From JBLXBZ01 sp048265185 (GTDB lineage Bacteria > Pseudomonadota > Alphaproteobacteria > Rhizobiales > Stappiaceae), in contig JBLXBZ010000002.1 in the NCBI GenBank assembly GCA_048265185.1, positions 434,001-498,000 on the forward strand: a stretch of 64,000 nucleotides of DNA, written 5' to 3'. The position numbers were made by a program, and so were the translations under genes. The first letter of the stretch is position 1, and each line of letters begins with the position of its first letter. The notes beneath the pieces were generated by a model that saw only the letters and a list, made by a program, of their open reading frames with translations, did no database searches and was not told where the DNA came from. Below, one piece after another: positions 18,312-27,466 of this stretch.

Positions 18312-19016
18312 ATGACGATCAAGGCCTTATTGTTTGACCGGGACGGTACGTTGACGGACTTTGACCGGACGTGGGGACCTGCGCTGGCGCACACGATGTG
18401 GGCGTTGGCGGACCATGATCCGGTGAAGGCGGCGCGAATTGCCGAGGTTTCCATGTTCGATCTTGCCGGAGAGCGGTTTATGGGGCCATCGGTTTTGAAA
18501 ACACAGGCGCCGGCGGACTACGCGCCCATGTGGGCTAAAGCCGTTGGGTCCGTGTGTTCGGATGCGTTTTTACAGCGCGTCAACCTGCTGTTGCAGGAAA
18601 AATGCGATGTTGCGGTGACGGCGTTTCCAGGGGTCGTAGAGACGCTGCACCATATTCATGCTTCGGGATTGCCTATCGGCATAGCCACCAACGGCACGGA
18701 AGCTTCGGCGCGGCGGCAGATGGAGGTATTGAAAGTTGATCACCTTTTCACCTTCTGGGCCGGGTACGATAGCGGCTTTGGGCGTAAGCCAGAGCCGGGG
18801 CAGTTGCGGGCTTTCGCTAATCATGTTGGCTTGGCGCCGGAAGAAATTGCGATGGTTGGCGACAGTTTTCACGATCTTCACGCTGCTGCTGCGGCGGGAT
18901 TCATCAAGGTCGCCGTGCCCACTGGCGCTGTTGGGGCGAATGAACTATCAGACCATGCTGATATAATGCTATCTGCATTTTCCGACATTTTGTCGGTTCT
19001 GGACTTACGACCATAA
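18312..19016 (+). CDS. HAD-family phosphatase (phosphoglycolate phosphatase-like)
   Basis: Haloacid dehalogenase superfamily hydrolase, 234 aa, from the ATG at 18312 preceded by AGGAAGAG. Motif I is LFDRDGTLTDF (nucleophile and acid/base Asp), motif II is ATNGTEAS, motif III Lys is in GRKPEPGQL, and motif IV is MVGDSFHDLHAA. A helical cap of subfamily IA lies between motifs I and II. The substrate is unknown; Gph-like phosphoglycolate or a sugar phosphate are the usual possibilities. It stands alone. Confidence 0.88.
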   Translation: MTIKALLFDRDGTLTDFDRTWGPALAHTMWALADHDPVKAARIAEVSMFDLAGERFMGPSVLKTQAPADYAPMWAKAVGSVCSDAFLQRVNLLLQEKCDVAVTAFPGVVETLHHIHASGLPIGIATNGTEASARRQMEVLKVDHLFTFWAGYDSGFGRKPEPGQLRAFANHVGLAPEEIAMVGDSFHDLHAAAAAGFIKVAVPTGAVGANELSDHADIMLSAFSDILSVLDLRP

Positions 19017-19160
19017 AGCGCTTTAGAGTTTTTGACCGCATTTAGCGTCACTAAATTAGTGCGGCGCTTGGATGCGGTGGAACGCGGAGGCTATTTTGGG
19101 CATGGTTCGAGTCGACGATTTACAGCATGTAAGTGGATCGCGTGATGGCGGGCGGGCGAA

Positions 19161-20060
19161 ATGGTGACGCGCATTCCCATGCGGCGGTCAAAGCTGGCCC
19201 AATTTAGCGCAAGGTTAGCAATCTTGGCGCTCCTTGTGCTGGTGATTGCGGCGTTGGCGCATCGATTTGAATTAATTAAAGTAATCTCTTTATTTTCTGT
19301 GCTTGGCGTTGCCTTTCTATTCGCTTTGATCTCTCTGGTTGGCGGCGCCTTGGCCATGTGGTCGTTATGGCGCGAAGGGGGAAGTGGATGGGGGAGCGTA
19401 AGTTTAGCCCTTGTCTTTGGCTCCATTGCTTTGGCGCCGGGCGTTATTTCCGTCGTTCTTGCGGCTACGCTGCCTTATCTTTCGGATATTTCCACTGACC
19501 GTGTAGATCCGCCGCGTTTAGAGCGTGGAAATATAGATAGCGACGTTCTCCTTCACAAAAAGTGGGCGATGCAGCAAGCTTCCTATCCGGATATTGTTTC
19601 GCGCCGTTTCCGGATCACGCCGATGGAGCTATTGGCGGCGGTTTTGGAAGTGGTGGAGGGGGCCGGGTGGAAAATTATCAATGAAGGCGCTGAATTCAGA
19701 GAGGACGCTGAAATAGGCGCCGATGGAGCTTTGCGCGTCGGGGCGCAAGCGCGTTCATTCTTATTCGGCTTTACCGACGACATAGTCATTCGGATACGCC
19801 CAGACCCTTTAGGAGCGTTGCTGGACGTGCGTTCAGCCTCTCGGGTTGGGGAGCATGACCTTGGCGCCAATGCGCGCCGAATTCGGTTGTTCTTAAGCGA
19901 ATTGGATATGGTGTTGTTGGAAGCTTATGGGGCTTTGGAGCCGGTGTCGGAAAATGAGACGTTGGCTGTTTCATCCTCTAAAGATGAAACGGTTACGTCC
20001 GGAGAAAGCGGTGCGAAAACACGCTCTGTTCCTCCAATGCCGAGATTGAAGCCTTTATAA
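19161..20060 (+). CDS. DUF1499 membrane protein
   Basis: 299 aa. Three or so N-terminal transmembrane helices (about 15-35, 42-65 and 75-100) are followed by a soluble domain of the DUF1499 type at about 140-265. Recognisable pieces are RRFRITPMELLAAV, GWKIINEG and LDVRSASRVGEHDLGANARR. The DUF1499 family has no established biochemical function. The C-terminal tail (about 270-299) is low complexity. The ribosome site is weak. Convergent with the MBL hydrolase. Confidence 0.82.
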   Translation: MVTRIPMRRSKLAQFSARLAILALLVLVIAALAHRFELIKVISLFSVLGVAFLFALISLVGGALAMWSLWREGGSGWGSVSLALVFGSIALAPGVISVVLAATLPYLSDISTDRVDPPRLERGNIDSDVLLHKKWAMQQASYPDIVSRRFRITPMELLAAVLEVVEGAGWKIINEGAEFREDAEIGADGALRVGAQARSFLFGFTDDIVIRIRPDPLGALLDVRSASRVGEHDLGANARRIRLFLSELDMVLLEAYGALEPVSENETLAVSSSKDETVTSGESGAKTRSVPPMPRLKPL

Positions 20061-20124
20061 TTAGTTTGAATCTGTTGAGGAGATCCCTCAGTAACTTTGC
20101 CTGAGGCTGCTTATCGCAAGGTTT

Positions 20125-21039
20125 TTAGGGATGCGGGGGGAGAAAGGTGGAGTTCAGCCTAGGCGTTTCGCCGCAGATTACCTGTCCGCGGGCGACCAGA
20201 TCTTCCAGATGGGCGAAAACTGAGAGCGCCGCCGCGCCGTACAGGCGCTGATCGATGCCAGTGTAAATGGATCTTACCATTTCCATGATAGTCGATTCGC
20301 CGGCCGCCACCCTGTCCAATATCGTTTTTTCTCGCGTTAGACGGTGCGTTTTGAGGCCGTCAAGATAGGCGTGCGCGTTATCAATAGCGCCGCCATGCCC
20401 GGGAAAATAGCGTGTTTCGCCGCGCGCCCGCAACTTTTCAAGAGAGGCCATATACGCGCGCATTGAGCCGTCAGGCGGGGCGACGATCGTCGTGGACCAA
20501 GCCATCACGTGGTCGGCGGAAAACAGTATATTCGCTTCCGGTAAGGCGAAAGCCAGATGGTTTTCCGTATGGCCAGGGGTGGCGATGGCTTGAAGGTGGA
20601 AGCCGCCGGCTTTGAAAAACTCTGCATCCGCAAGCTGAACGTCTGGCTTGTGCTGATAATCGGCGCTGGCGTCCAGGGGATTGATTTCGCCAAGGGAGAG
20701 TCGCCGCGCGCTGACGTGCGGTCCGCATCCTAAGATGGGCGCTCCGCAAGCCTGTTGAAGGGCGCGGGCGCCGGGGGAATGGTCGTTATGGGTATGAGTG
20801 ACGAGAATTGAGTCGATTTTCCTGCCGCCCGCCGCTTTCATGATCAGCGCCAGATGCTCCGGGGCGTCCGGACCGGGGTCCATCACCGCTACGCGGTCCG
20901 CGCCCAGAAGATAGGTATTGGTTCCATGCCAAGTGAAGGGTCCTGCGTTGGGCGCCGTTATGCGGCGCACGTCTGGAAAAATCTCAACCGCTTCGCCGTA
21001 AGAGGGAGAAAAATCTCTGTCGTGAATAAGTTCCGCCAT
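20125..21039 (-). CDS. MBL-fold metallo-hydrolase (LACTB2/glyoxalase II-like)
   Basis: Metallo-beta-lactamase fold hydrolase, 304 aa. All zinc ligands are visible: THTHNDHSPGA (HxHxDH), GHTENHLAF (His), FSADHVMAW (Asp) and FPGHGGAI (His). A C-terminal winged-helix-like segment (about 220-290; ILDRVAAGESTIMEMV) is typical of the LACTB2 type, which includes endoribonucleases and thioesterases. The actual substrate is not deducible. Confidence 0.88.
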   Translation of the reverse strand: MAELIHDRDFSPSYGEAVEIFPDVRRITAPNAGPFTWHGTNTYLLGADRVAVMDPGPDAPEHLALIMKAAGGRKIDSILVTHTHNDHSPGARALQQACGAPILGCGPHVSARRLSLGEINPLDASADYQHKPDVQLADAEFFKAGGFHLQAIATPGHTENHLAFALPEANILFSADHVMAWSTTIVAPPDGSMRAYMASLEKLRARGETRYFPGHGGAIDNAHAYLDGLKTHRLTREKTILDRVAAGESTIMEMVRSIYTGIDQRLYGAAALSVFAHLEDLVARGQVICGETPRLNSTFLPPHP

Positions 21040-21296
21040 TCTATCGCGTAGTCCTGATTAGCGCGGGGAAGGCCATGATCATAATGAACCGAATTATCCA
21101 GCCAAAGCGCGTCTTTTTCAAAATTGCGCTCTTTAGGAGCTCTCTGCTGCTGGTCGACTATAGTGGGTCATGCGCCGTGATTGGAAGAGCGTTCTGGCGT
21201 GGCGCTTTTCGGGGCTGTCATAAGAAATCCTTCGGCGCCTCTTGACAGGAGCGAAGCGGCGCCTTTCCTTTAAGCTTAAAGTATTTGGAGGCTTAT

Positions 21297-22070
21297 ATGC
21301 CGGATTGTTTGATTGTCGAGAAATTGGGGGGCGGGGTTCTCCTTTTGCAGTTGAACCGGCCTGAGGCGCGTAATGCGCTCAACACTGAGCTGCGCGTGGC
21401 TTTGGCCGAAGCCTTGAACGAGGCGAATGCGCAGGCTGAAGTGAAGGCGGTTGTTTTAACGGGTGACGAGACGGCTTTCGCCGCCGGCGCGGACGTGCGC
21501 GTTGCGGCCAGTGAAACGCCTATGGGGATGCACCGGCTCGGATTTCACAAACTTTGGCGGGAAATTGCAGAGTTTCCAAAGCCGTTGATCGCTGCGGTGA
21601 ATGGTTACGCGCTGGGCGGGGGATGCGAGCTGGCGTTGCACGCCGATATTATTATCGCCGGCAGGGGGGCGACGTTTGGCCTTCCCGAAGTGAAATTGGG
21701 CATCATGCCAGGCGCCGGCGGAACTCAAAGGCTGGTTCGCGCCGTGGGAAAATATCGGGCGCTGCGTCTTTTGATGACGGGAGATTTTATCGACGCGCAA
21801 AAAGCGGCGGATTGGGGATTGGCGAGCGAAGTGGTGGCTGATGACGAGGTGCGGGAGACGGCTTTGAAAATGGCTGCGAAAATCGCGCGGCTTCCCGGTG
21901 CGGCGCTTGAGCATATCAAGGAAAGCGTTTTGCTGGGGGCGGATCTTCCCCTGCAGTCCGCCATCGCGTTGGAGCGAAAATCTTACCATATGCTGTTTGA
22001 CACACTGGATCAGAAAGAAGGCATGCAAGCGTTTCTCGAGAAGCGGAAGCCTGACTTTCAAGGGCGATAG
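21297..22070 (+). CDS. Enoyl-CoA hydratase
   Basis: Crotonase, 257 aa, from the ATG at 21297 with GGAGG five bases upstream. Unlike the crotonase at 11.4 kb, both hydratase Glu residues are in place: GGGCELALHAD and LPEVKLGIMPGAGGTQRL. The CoA-binding segment RPEARNALN and the oxyanion loop FAAGADV are also present. Most similar in outline to PaaF/FadB-type hydratases. It is followed after 71 bases by a PaaH-type dehydrogenase, so the two should act in sequence on 2-enoyl-CoA and 3-hydroxyacyl-CoA. Confidence 0.93.
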   Translation: MPDCLIVEKLGGGVLLLQLNRPEARNALNTELRVALAEALNEANAQAEVKAVVLTGDETAFAAGADVRVAASETPMGMHRLGFHKLWREIAEFPKPLIAAVNGYALGGGCELALHADIIIAGRGATFGLPEVKLGIMPGAGGTQRLVRAVGKYRALRLLMTGDFIDAQKAADWGLASEVVADDEVRETALKMAAKIARLPGAALEHIKESVLLGADLPLQSAIALERKSYHMLFDTLDQKEGMQAFLEKRKPDFQGR

Positions 22071-22141
22071 CGTGGAAATGCGTCCCATTAATATAAAGGC
22101 GCCCCATTTGGGGCGATGATGCGCAGGGAGATTTCCAGAGG

Positions 22142-23662
22142 ATGACTTTTACCATCGGCGTTGTGGGGGCCGGGGCCATGGGGCGCGGCGTCGCCCAGAT
22201 TTTTGCAGGAGCTGGAAACCGGGTCTTGATGTGCGACGTGCGCGAAGGAGCCGCGCAGGAGGCGCATGCGTTCGTTACGGGCATGTATGAGCGGGCGGCG
22301 CAAAAGGGGCGCATGAGCGCGGATGAGGCGCGGGCCGCCGCCTGCGCGCTGGAAGTCGCCGCCGATTTGAAGGCGTTATCTGACTGTGATCTGGTGATTG
22401 AGGCGATCATTGAAGATCTGGAAGCGAAGCGGGAGCTTTTTCGCCAATTGGAGGAGATAGTTCGCGGCGACGCCATTTTGGCGACGAACACGAGTTCATT
22501 GTCCGTAACGGCCATTGCAGCGGGGTGCGCGCGTCCGGACCGGGTCGCTGGATATCATTTTTTTAATCCGGCGCCGCTGATGAAAGTGGTGGAAGTGATC
22601 CCGGGAGCGCGCACGGCGGCGGAAATCGTCGACCAGCTTTGTGCGCTCGCCGAAAAAGCGGGCCACCGCCCAGTGGTGGCGACGGACACGCCGGGATTTA
22701 TCGTCAATCACGCGGGGCGAGGGTTGACGACTGAAGCGCTGCGAATTCTTCATGAAAATGTCGCCGGCGTCGAGGTGATTGATCAGGTTTTAAAGGATGC
22801 GGCTGGTTTCCGCATGGGGCCGTTTGAGCTGATGGACCTGACGGGACTGGACGTTTCCGGACCGGTGATGAACCAAGTTTACGCTCAATATTATCATGAA
22901 CCGCGATTTCGGCCCACGCCGCTCATTGCACAGAATCTCGCGGCGGGGCTATTGGGACGTAAAACGGGGGAGGGATTTTATCGCTATGGTGGCGGAGGGG
23001 AAAGGGTTTGCTCTGAAACGCCTCTTCTTGATGACCCCGCTCGTTTTGAGGATGCATCTGGCGTGATTTGGGTGAGCGACGCCCGGCCGGAGTTTGGAGC
23101 GCATGTGCGCACGGCGCTGGAGGCCGCCGGCGTTGAGGTCGAGCGCGGAGCCCGGCCATCGCCGCATGCGGTGGCGGTTGTCACGCCGTTGGGGATGGAT
23201 GCGTCGCGAACGTGCGTGGAGGAAAGTTTGGACCCGGCGCAGGTTGTCGCCGTGGATATGCTGAATGGTCTTGGCGAGCGGCGTACGTTGATGGCGACGC
23301 CGGCGACTGCGCCGACAGTGTTGGGGCGGGCGGGCGCCGCATTCGCCGCCGGAGGTCACCGGGTTTCATTGATCAATGATTCTACCGGGTTTATCACCCA
23401 GCGCGTTCTGGCTATGATCATTAATATTGCTTGCGACATGGCGCAACAAAGGGTCGCCAGCGTGCAGGATATTGATGCGGCTGTGCGACTAGGGTTGGGA
23501 TACCCACGCGGCCCGCTGGAGTGGGGTGATCAGATCGGCTCGAAACTGGTTCTGGAGATATTACAAAATATTCATAGCCTTAGCGGTGATCCGCGTTATC
23601 GCCCCAGCCCGTGGCTGCGCCGGCGCGCGGAGCTTGAGCTCTCACTTTTACACGAAAGCTAA
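22142..23662 (+). CDS. 3-hydroxyacyl-CoA dehydrogenase (PaaH type)
   Basis: NAD-dependent dehydrogenase of 506 aa. The Rossmann motif is VGAGAMGRGVAQIF, the catalytic His is in YHFFNPAPLMKVVEV, and a first C-terminal domain (FIVNHAGRGL ... GPFELMDLTGLD) is followed by a second related domain near the end (STGFITQRVLAMI ... GYPRGPLEWGDQIG). This duplicated layout and length match PaaH/PaaC-type enzymes of phenylacetate degradation and related beta-oxidation enzymes. No other paa genes are nearby, so general acyl-CoA oxidation is equally likely. Confidence 0.92.
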   Translation: MTFTIGVVGAGAMGRGVAQIFAGAGNRVLMCDVREGAAQEAHAFVTGMYERAAQKGRMSADEARAAACALEVAADLKALSDCDLVIEAIIEDLEAKRELFRQLEEIVRGDAILATNTSSLSVTAIAAGCARPDRVAGYHFFNPAPLMKVVEVIPGARTAAEIVDQLCALAEKAGHRPVVATDTPGFIVNHAGRGLTTEALRILHENVAGVEVIDQVLKDAAGFRMGPFELMDLTGLDVSGPVMNQVYAQYYHEPRFRPTPLIAQNLAAGLLGRKTGEGFYRYGGGGERVCSETPLLDDPARFEDASGVIWVSDARPEFGAHVRTALEAAGVEVERGARPSPHAVAVVTPLGMDASRTCVEESLDPAQVVAVDMLNGLGERRTLMATPATAPTVLGRAGAAFAAGGHRVSLINDSTGFITQRVLAMIINIACDMAQQRVASVQDIDAAVRLGLGYPRGPLEWGDQIGSKLVLEILQNIHSLSGDPRYRPSPWLRRRAELELSLLHES

Positions 23663-23904
23663 AACTGATGGAGGCGGCGGTCGGCGTGAAGAAATGTCGA
23701 TTAATTTAGCTGGCTATTGATCATTGCTGTGTGAAATGAGACGTTGTTTTCTCGATCGCTGCGTAACTGTCATTTGTTTGTTTGAGAAGGGCTGTAGTCT
23801 AAATTTCATGATCGCGAAAACGTGGCCGTAATTTATATGGCCGCCGGTTCTTGATCTATGGATTCATCATTATAATCAGACAGAATAACTGGGGAAGGCC
23901 TGTC

Positions 23905-25029
23905 ATGGGAATATCTCGTCGTAGTATTTTGAAATCCGTCGCCGCCACATCCGCCGCTGTTGCTGCTCCTGCCGTTCTGCGGGCTTCAGACGCGCTGGCC
24001 TCTTCTGGTCAGGTGAATGTTTTCGCCTGGGGCGACTACATTCAGGCGAACATGAGTGAGAAGTTCGAGAAAGACACGGGCATAAAAATCAATCTGTCGA
24101 CCTATGGCTCGAACGACGAAGCGGTTCAAAAGCTGAAAGCGGCTGGAGGAAAAGGCTTTGACGTTATTTTCCCTTCGGTCACCAATGGGCCTCAATACTA
24201 TCCGGACGACTTGCTCCAGCCTTTGGACGAAAGCAAATTGAACGTTGGCAATCTGATTGCGTCTATGGTGCGTGACAGCGGTCAGCTTGGTGGAACTTAT
24301 CGCGGAAAACGCATGCTGTTTCCTTTTAACTGGGGAACGGAGGCGATTACTTTCGACAGCTCTGTTTTTGATCTGAGCGACAGCGACGTTTCCTTCGGCG
24401 ACATGTGGGGCGAAAACGCCGTCGGCAAGGCGGCCTTCCGCCAAAAATCGGCGATCACCGGCGTTGGAATTTATCTCGACGCGATCGGCGAAGTGAAGTC
24501 AAACAGAATGCTTGACGTTTACAAGTCCGAAGACGAAGCGCGCCGCGTTTATGGCGCCGCCGCGAAGTTCATCATAGCGCATAAAGCCAATATCGCCGCT
24601 TTCTGGAATAACGCTACGGAAGCAACCAACGCTTTCAAACAGGCGGGCGCTAAAATTGGTCAAACTTGGGATACGACGGGGCTTCTTCTAAGCCGTGAAG
24701 ACGCCAAGTGGAAATACCGCATGCCGAAAGAGGGCGGCATCACATGGATGGACTCCATGGGGATTCCCTCCGGCGCGGCTAATGTCGAGCAGGCTTACGC
24801 TTTCCTGAACGCGATGATGACGCCGGAAATGGGCGGCATGATGTCTAAAAACACCGGGTATAACTCCGGCGTTCAGGGCGCGGCGGAATTTGCTGGCGAG
24901 GAATACAAGAAGCAATTCAATGAGGTTTATAACGCTGAGAATCTTGCAAATCTGTGGTGGTGGCAAGCTGACCAGCCGTGGACGTCGCCATTGATCGGCG
25001 AGTTTGTGGATCAGGTCACAAACGCTTAA
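23905..25029 (+). CDS. Polyamine-type ABC transporter, periplasmic binding protein
   Basis: PotD/PotF-like extracellular solute-binding protein, 374 aa from the ATG at 23905 with GGGGAAGG upstream. The N terminus SRRSILKSVAA followed by an Ala-rich hydrophobic stretch and ASDALASS looks like a signal peptide of the Tat or Sec type. The mature part begins VNVFAWGDYIQANM, typical for spermidine/putrescine binders. First gene of an ABC operon, separated from the ATPase gene by 111 bases that hold a hairpin. Substrate is inferred only from family (polyamine or similar cation). Confidence 0.88.
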   Translation: MGISRRSILKSVAATSAAVAAPAVLRASDALASSGQVNVFAWGDYIQANMSEKFEKDTGIKINLSTYGSNDEAVQKLKAAGGKGFDVIFPSVTNGPQYYPDDLLQPLDESKLNVGNLIASMVRDSGQLGGTYRGKRMLFPFNWGTEAITFDSSVFDLSDSDVSFGDMWGENAVGKAAFRQKSAITGVGIYLDAIGEVKSNRMLDVYKSEDEARRVYGAAAKFIIAHKANIAAFWNNATEATNAFKQAGAKIGQTWDTTGLLLSREDAKWKYRMPKEGGITWMDSMGIPSGAANVEQAYAFLNAMMTPEMGGMMSKNTGYNSGVQGAAEFAGEEYKKQFNEVYNAENLANLWWWQADQPWTSPLIGEFVDQVTNA

Positions 25030-25042
25030 AACCATTGAAAAT

Positions 25043-25085
25043 AACGACCGGGTCATGTGAAAAACGTGATCCGGTTGTCGTTTTA
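25043..25085 (+). terminator. Intercistronic hairpin after the binding-protein gene
   Basis: AACGACCGGGTCA and the later GATCCGGTTGTCGTT form an imperfect long stem with a central GTGAAAAAC loop, ending in TTTTA. It lies between the binding-protein gene and the ATPase gene. Such hairpins usually act as partial terminators or stabilise the upstream mRNA, so that more binding protein than membrane components is made. Confidence 0.55.
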
Positions 25086-25140
25086 GCTCCTGTGGGGCGA
25101 TGATTTTAAAGTTATTTTTTAAAAGGAGAGACGCACGGAT

Positions 25141-26229
25141 ATGCATGGCAAGGATGTAGTTCTTGAGGGCGTCTCCATGCGCTTTGGCGATTTCACCGCC
25201 GTTCAACCAACCGACTTAACCGTGCGCGAGGGCGAATTTTTTTCCATCCTCGGCCCTTCGGGATGCGGCAAAACGACAATTCTACGGATGATTTCCGGCT
25301 TTCTCGACCCGAGCGGCGGCGAAATTCGCATCGGCGGATCGCCCATGGGCGGGATACGCGCCAATGCGCGCCCCACAGCGCTTATCTTTCAAAATCTCGC
25401 GTTGTTTCCCCTGATGAGCGTTTGGGAAAATGTGGCTTTTGGCCTTGAGGCGCGAGGGGTTTCAAAGACCAGTCGGCGCGCGCGCGCCAATGAGCTTTTG
25501 GAGCTTGTGGCTTTGGATGGGCAAGGGGAGAAGTTGCCAACCGAGCTTTCAGGCGGGCAGCGACAAAGGGTCGCCATCGCTCGCGCGCTGGCGGTTGAGC
25601 CGGCGGTGCTGTTGCTGGATGAGCCTCTTTCGGCGCTGGATTTGAAATTGCGTCAGCATATGCGCGCTGAACTGAAAGACTTGCAGCGGAAAACCGGCGT
25701 CACATTTATTTACATCACCCATGATCAGGGCGAGGCCTTGACGATGTCGGATCGGGTGGCCGTGATGAACAAGGGGCGGATTGAGCAAGTTGCGACGGCG
25801 GATGATATTTACAGCAACCCGCAAACGCCTTTCGTCGCGACCTTCGTTGGCGAGCAGAATATTTTCAAGGGAAAGGTTGTCGCCGTCCAGAATGGAATGG
25901 CTCAGGTGGAGACGCCTCTAGGGCGCTTTACCGGGCGTAACGAACAGGCGCTGGGCGCGGGGGATGAAGCGATTCTCTTCGTGCGTCCAGAGCGCATGCG
26001 GCTTTTGAAGCCGGGGGAGGACGCCGACAACAGGGTGAGCGTCGCTATGGAGCGGCGCGATCTGGAGGGGCCCTTCGTGAATTTGCATTTTCGGGCGGGC
26101 GAGCATGCGTTGACGGCGCAATTGCCGAATTTCGACGATACGGGGCGAGGGCTGGACGCGGCGGTGGAGCTTTCCTTCGCCAATAGCGACGCGCGGGTGA
26201 TGAAAATGGAAGAGTTGGCCCATGAATAG
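25141..26229 (+). CDS. Polyamine-type ABC transporter ATPase (PotA-like)
   Basis: 362 aa. Walker A is GPSGCGKTT, the Q-loop is LIFQNLALFP, the signature is LSGGQRQRVAIARAL, Walker B is VLLLDEPLSALD and the switch His is in YITHDQGEAL. The C-terminal third (about 245-362) is a TOBE-like regulatory domain, as in PotA and MalK. The stop overlaps the start of the permease gene by eight bases, indicating translational coupling. Confidence 0.93.
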   Translation: MHGKDVVLEGVSMRFGDFTAVQPTDLTVREGEFFSILGPSGCGKTTILRMISGFLDPSGGEIRIGGSPMGGIRANARPTALIFQNLALFPLMSVWENVAFGLEARGVSKTSRRARANELLELVALDGQGEKLPTELSGGQRQRVAIARALAVEPAVLLLDEPLSALDLKLRQHMRAELKDLQRKTGVTFIYITHDQGEALTMSDRVAVMNKGRIEQVATADDIYSNPQTPFVATFVGEQNIFKGKVVAVQNGMAQVETPLGRFTGRNEQALGAGDEAILFVRPERMRLLKPGEDADNRVSVAMERRDLEGPFVNLHFRAGEHALTAQLPNFDDTGRGLDAAVELSFANSDARVMKMEELAHE

Positions 26230-27466
26230 TCTGATCAAAAGCTACGGCAAGGGACTGACCGCAGTCTTCGTCGGGCTGACGATCGGATGGATCTTGTTGC
26301 TCATTGTCTTGCCGCAAATACGGATGCTGGACCGGGCGTTCACTTATGAAGACCGGGGCGGCGATGCGGCGACGCTGGCGTTAGAGATCAACAGGGCGTA
26401 TACGCGGCTTTTCACCATTGATCAGCGTATCGGCGATCTGAACGCCGCATTGCAGAGCGGAGCTGAAAACCAGACGACTTCGACTTCACCTTCCGCGCCG
26501 TCGTTCGGCCCACCAGGGATGACGACACCGACGCCCGTCGCCCCTTCCGTTCCTTCAATGGCGTCGCCATTCGCGCCTTCAGCCTCCATCGGGGGGGCGC
26601 AGGATTTCGGATCCGCGCAGGACATTCAGAAGGAGATGGACGAGCTTTCTTCGGAAAAAGCTTCTCTGAAAAGCCAAATTGAACAATGGGAGAAAGAGGA
26701 GGCTGAAAGCAAATCGTCGGCAGGCTCTAATGAAAGCTACTCGTTGCGTAATTTCACGGATATGAGCGTTATTCATCTGACGATTTTCGCGTCGACGATC
26801 TTATACGCTTTATGCGTCACCATATTGGCTTTCGTCGTTTGTTATCCGGTGGCCTATGCGGTGGCGACCACCCGTTCGGCCAATCGGGTCGCAATCTTGA
26901 TGCTCGCTCTCGTGATTCCCTATGCGATCAATGAGCTTTTGCGAATCTTCGCATGGGTCATGATTTTGGAAAAACAGGGGGTGTTGAATGGGTTGCTTGA
27001 CCTTCTGGGAGTGATTGACATGGGCGCGGGCGAGGGCGTTCGCTTTGCGGCGTCCAACGGCGCGGTTTTCGCCGTGATGGTTTACGCCTATGTGCTTTTC
27101 ATGGTTTTTCCGATCTACAACACCATTGAAACGCTTGATAAAAATCAGATCGAGGCGGCGAAGGATCTTGGCGCCTCCATTTGGCGCGTTCATTGGCGGG
27201 TCGTGCTGCCGCACGCCAAGCCGGGCATCGCCGTTGGCGCGATCATGACCTTTATGTTGTCGGCGGGGTCTATCGCCGTTCCGGAGATTGTGGGACGGGG
27301 CTTGCATCCTGACTGGTTCAGTCAGGTCATTTATCGCCGATTCTTTGAAGCGGATAGCTGGAATCAGGGAGCGGCTTATTCTGTGGCGCTGCTCGCGGCC
27401 TGCATTGTGTTCATCTTGATCAATATGGCCGTTTTCCGCGTTGGCGTGAAGGATATCGCGAAATGA
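26222..27466 (+). CDS. PotB-like ABC permease with large extracytoplasmic insert
   Basis: 414 aa, well above the roughly 280-310 usual for PotB. TM1 is at about 13-33; the core resumes with TM2 at about 186-210. Between them lies an insert with a helical segment (about 50-78), a Ser/Thr/Pro-rich stretch (83-125) and a charged coiled-coil-like helix (135-165, KEMDELSSEKASLKSQIEQW). The permease signature EAAKDLGASIWRVHWRVVLP near 310-330 is intact, so it should still pair with the ATPase. The insert should face the periplasm and the binding protein. Confidence 0.88.
   Translation: MNSLIKSYGKGLTAVFVGLTIGWILLLIVLPQIRMLDRAFTYEDRGGDAATLALEINRAYTRLFTIDQRIGDLNAALQSGAENQTTSTSPSAPSFGPPGMTTPTPVAPSVPSMASPFAPSASIGGAQDFGSAQDIQKEMDELSSEKASLKSQIEQWEKEEAESKSSAGSNESYSLRNFTDMSVIHLTIFASTILYALCVTILAFVVCYPVAYAVATTRSANRVAILMLALVIPYAINELLRIFAWVMILEKQGVLNGLLDLLGVIDMGAGEGVRFAASNGAVFAVMVYAYVLFMVFPIYNTIETLDKNQIEAAKDLGASIWRVHWRVVLPHAKPGIAVGAIMTFMLSAGSIAVPEIVGRGLHPDWFSQVIYRRFFEADSWNQGAAYSVALLAACIVFILINMAVFRVGVKDIAK

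Noticed and set aside
21297..23662. Phenylacetate degradation (paa) cluster
   Set aside because: Only hydratase and dehydrogenase are present; no paaABCDE, paaK or paaZ, so general beta-oxidation is equally likely.
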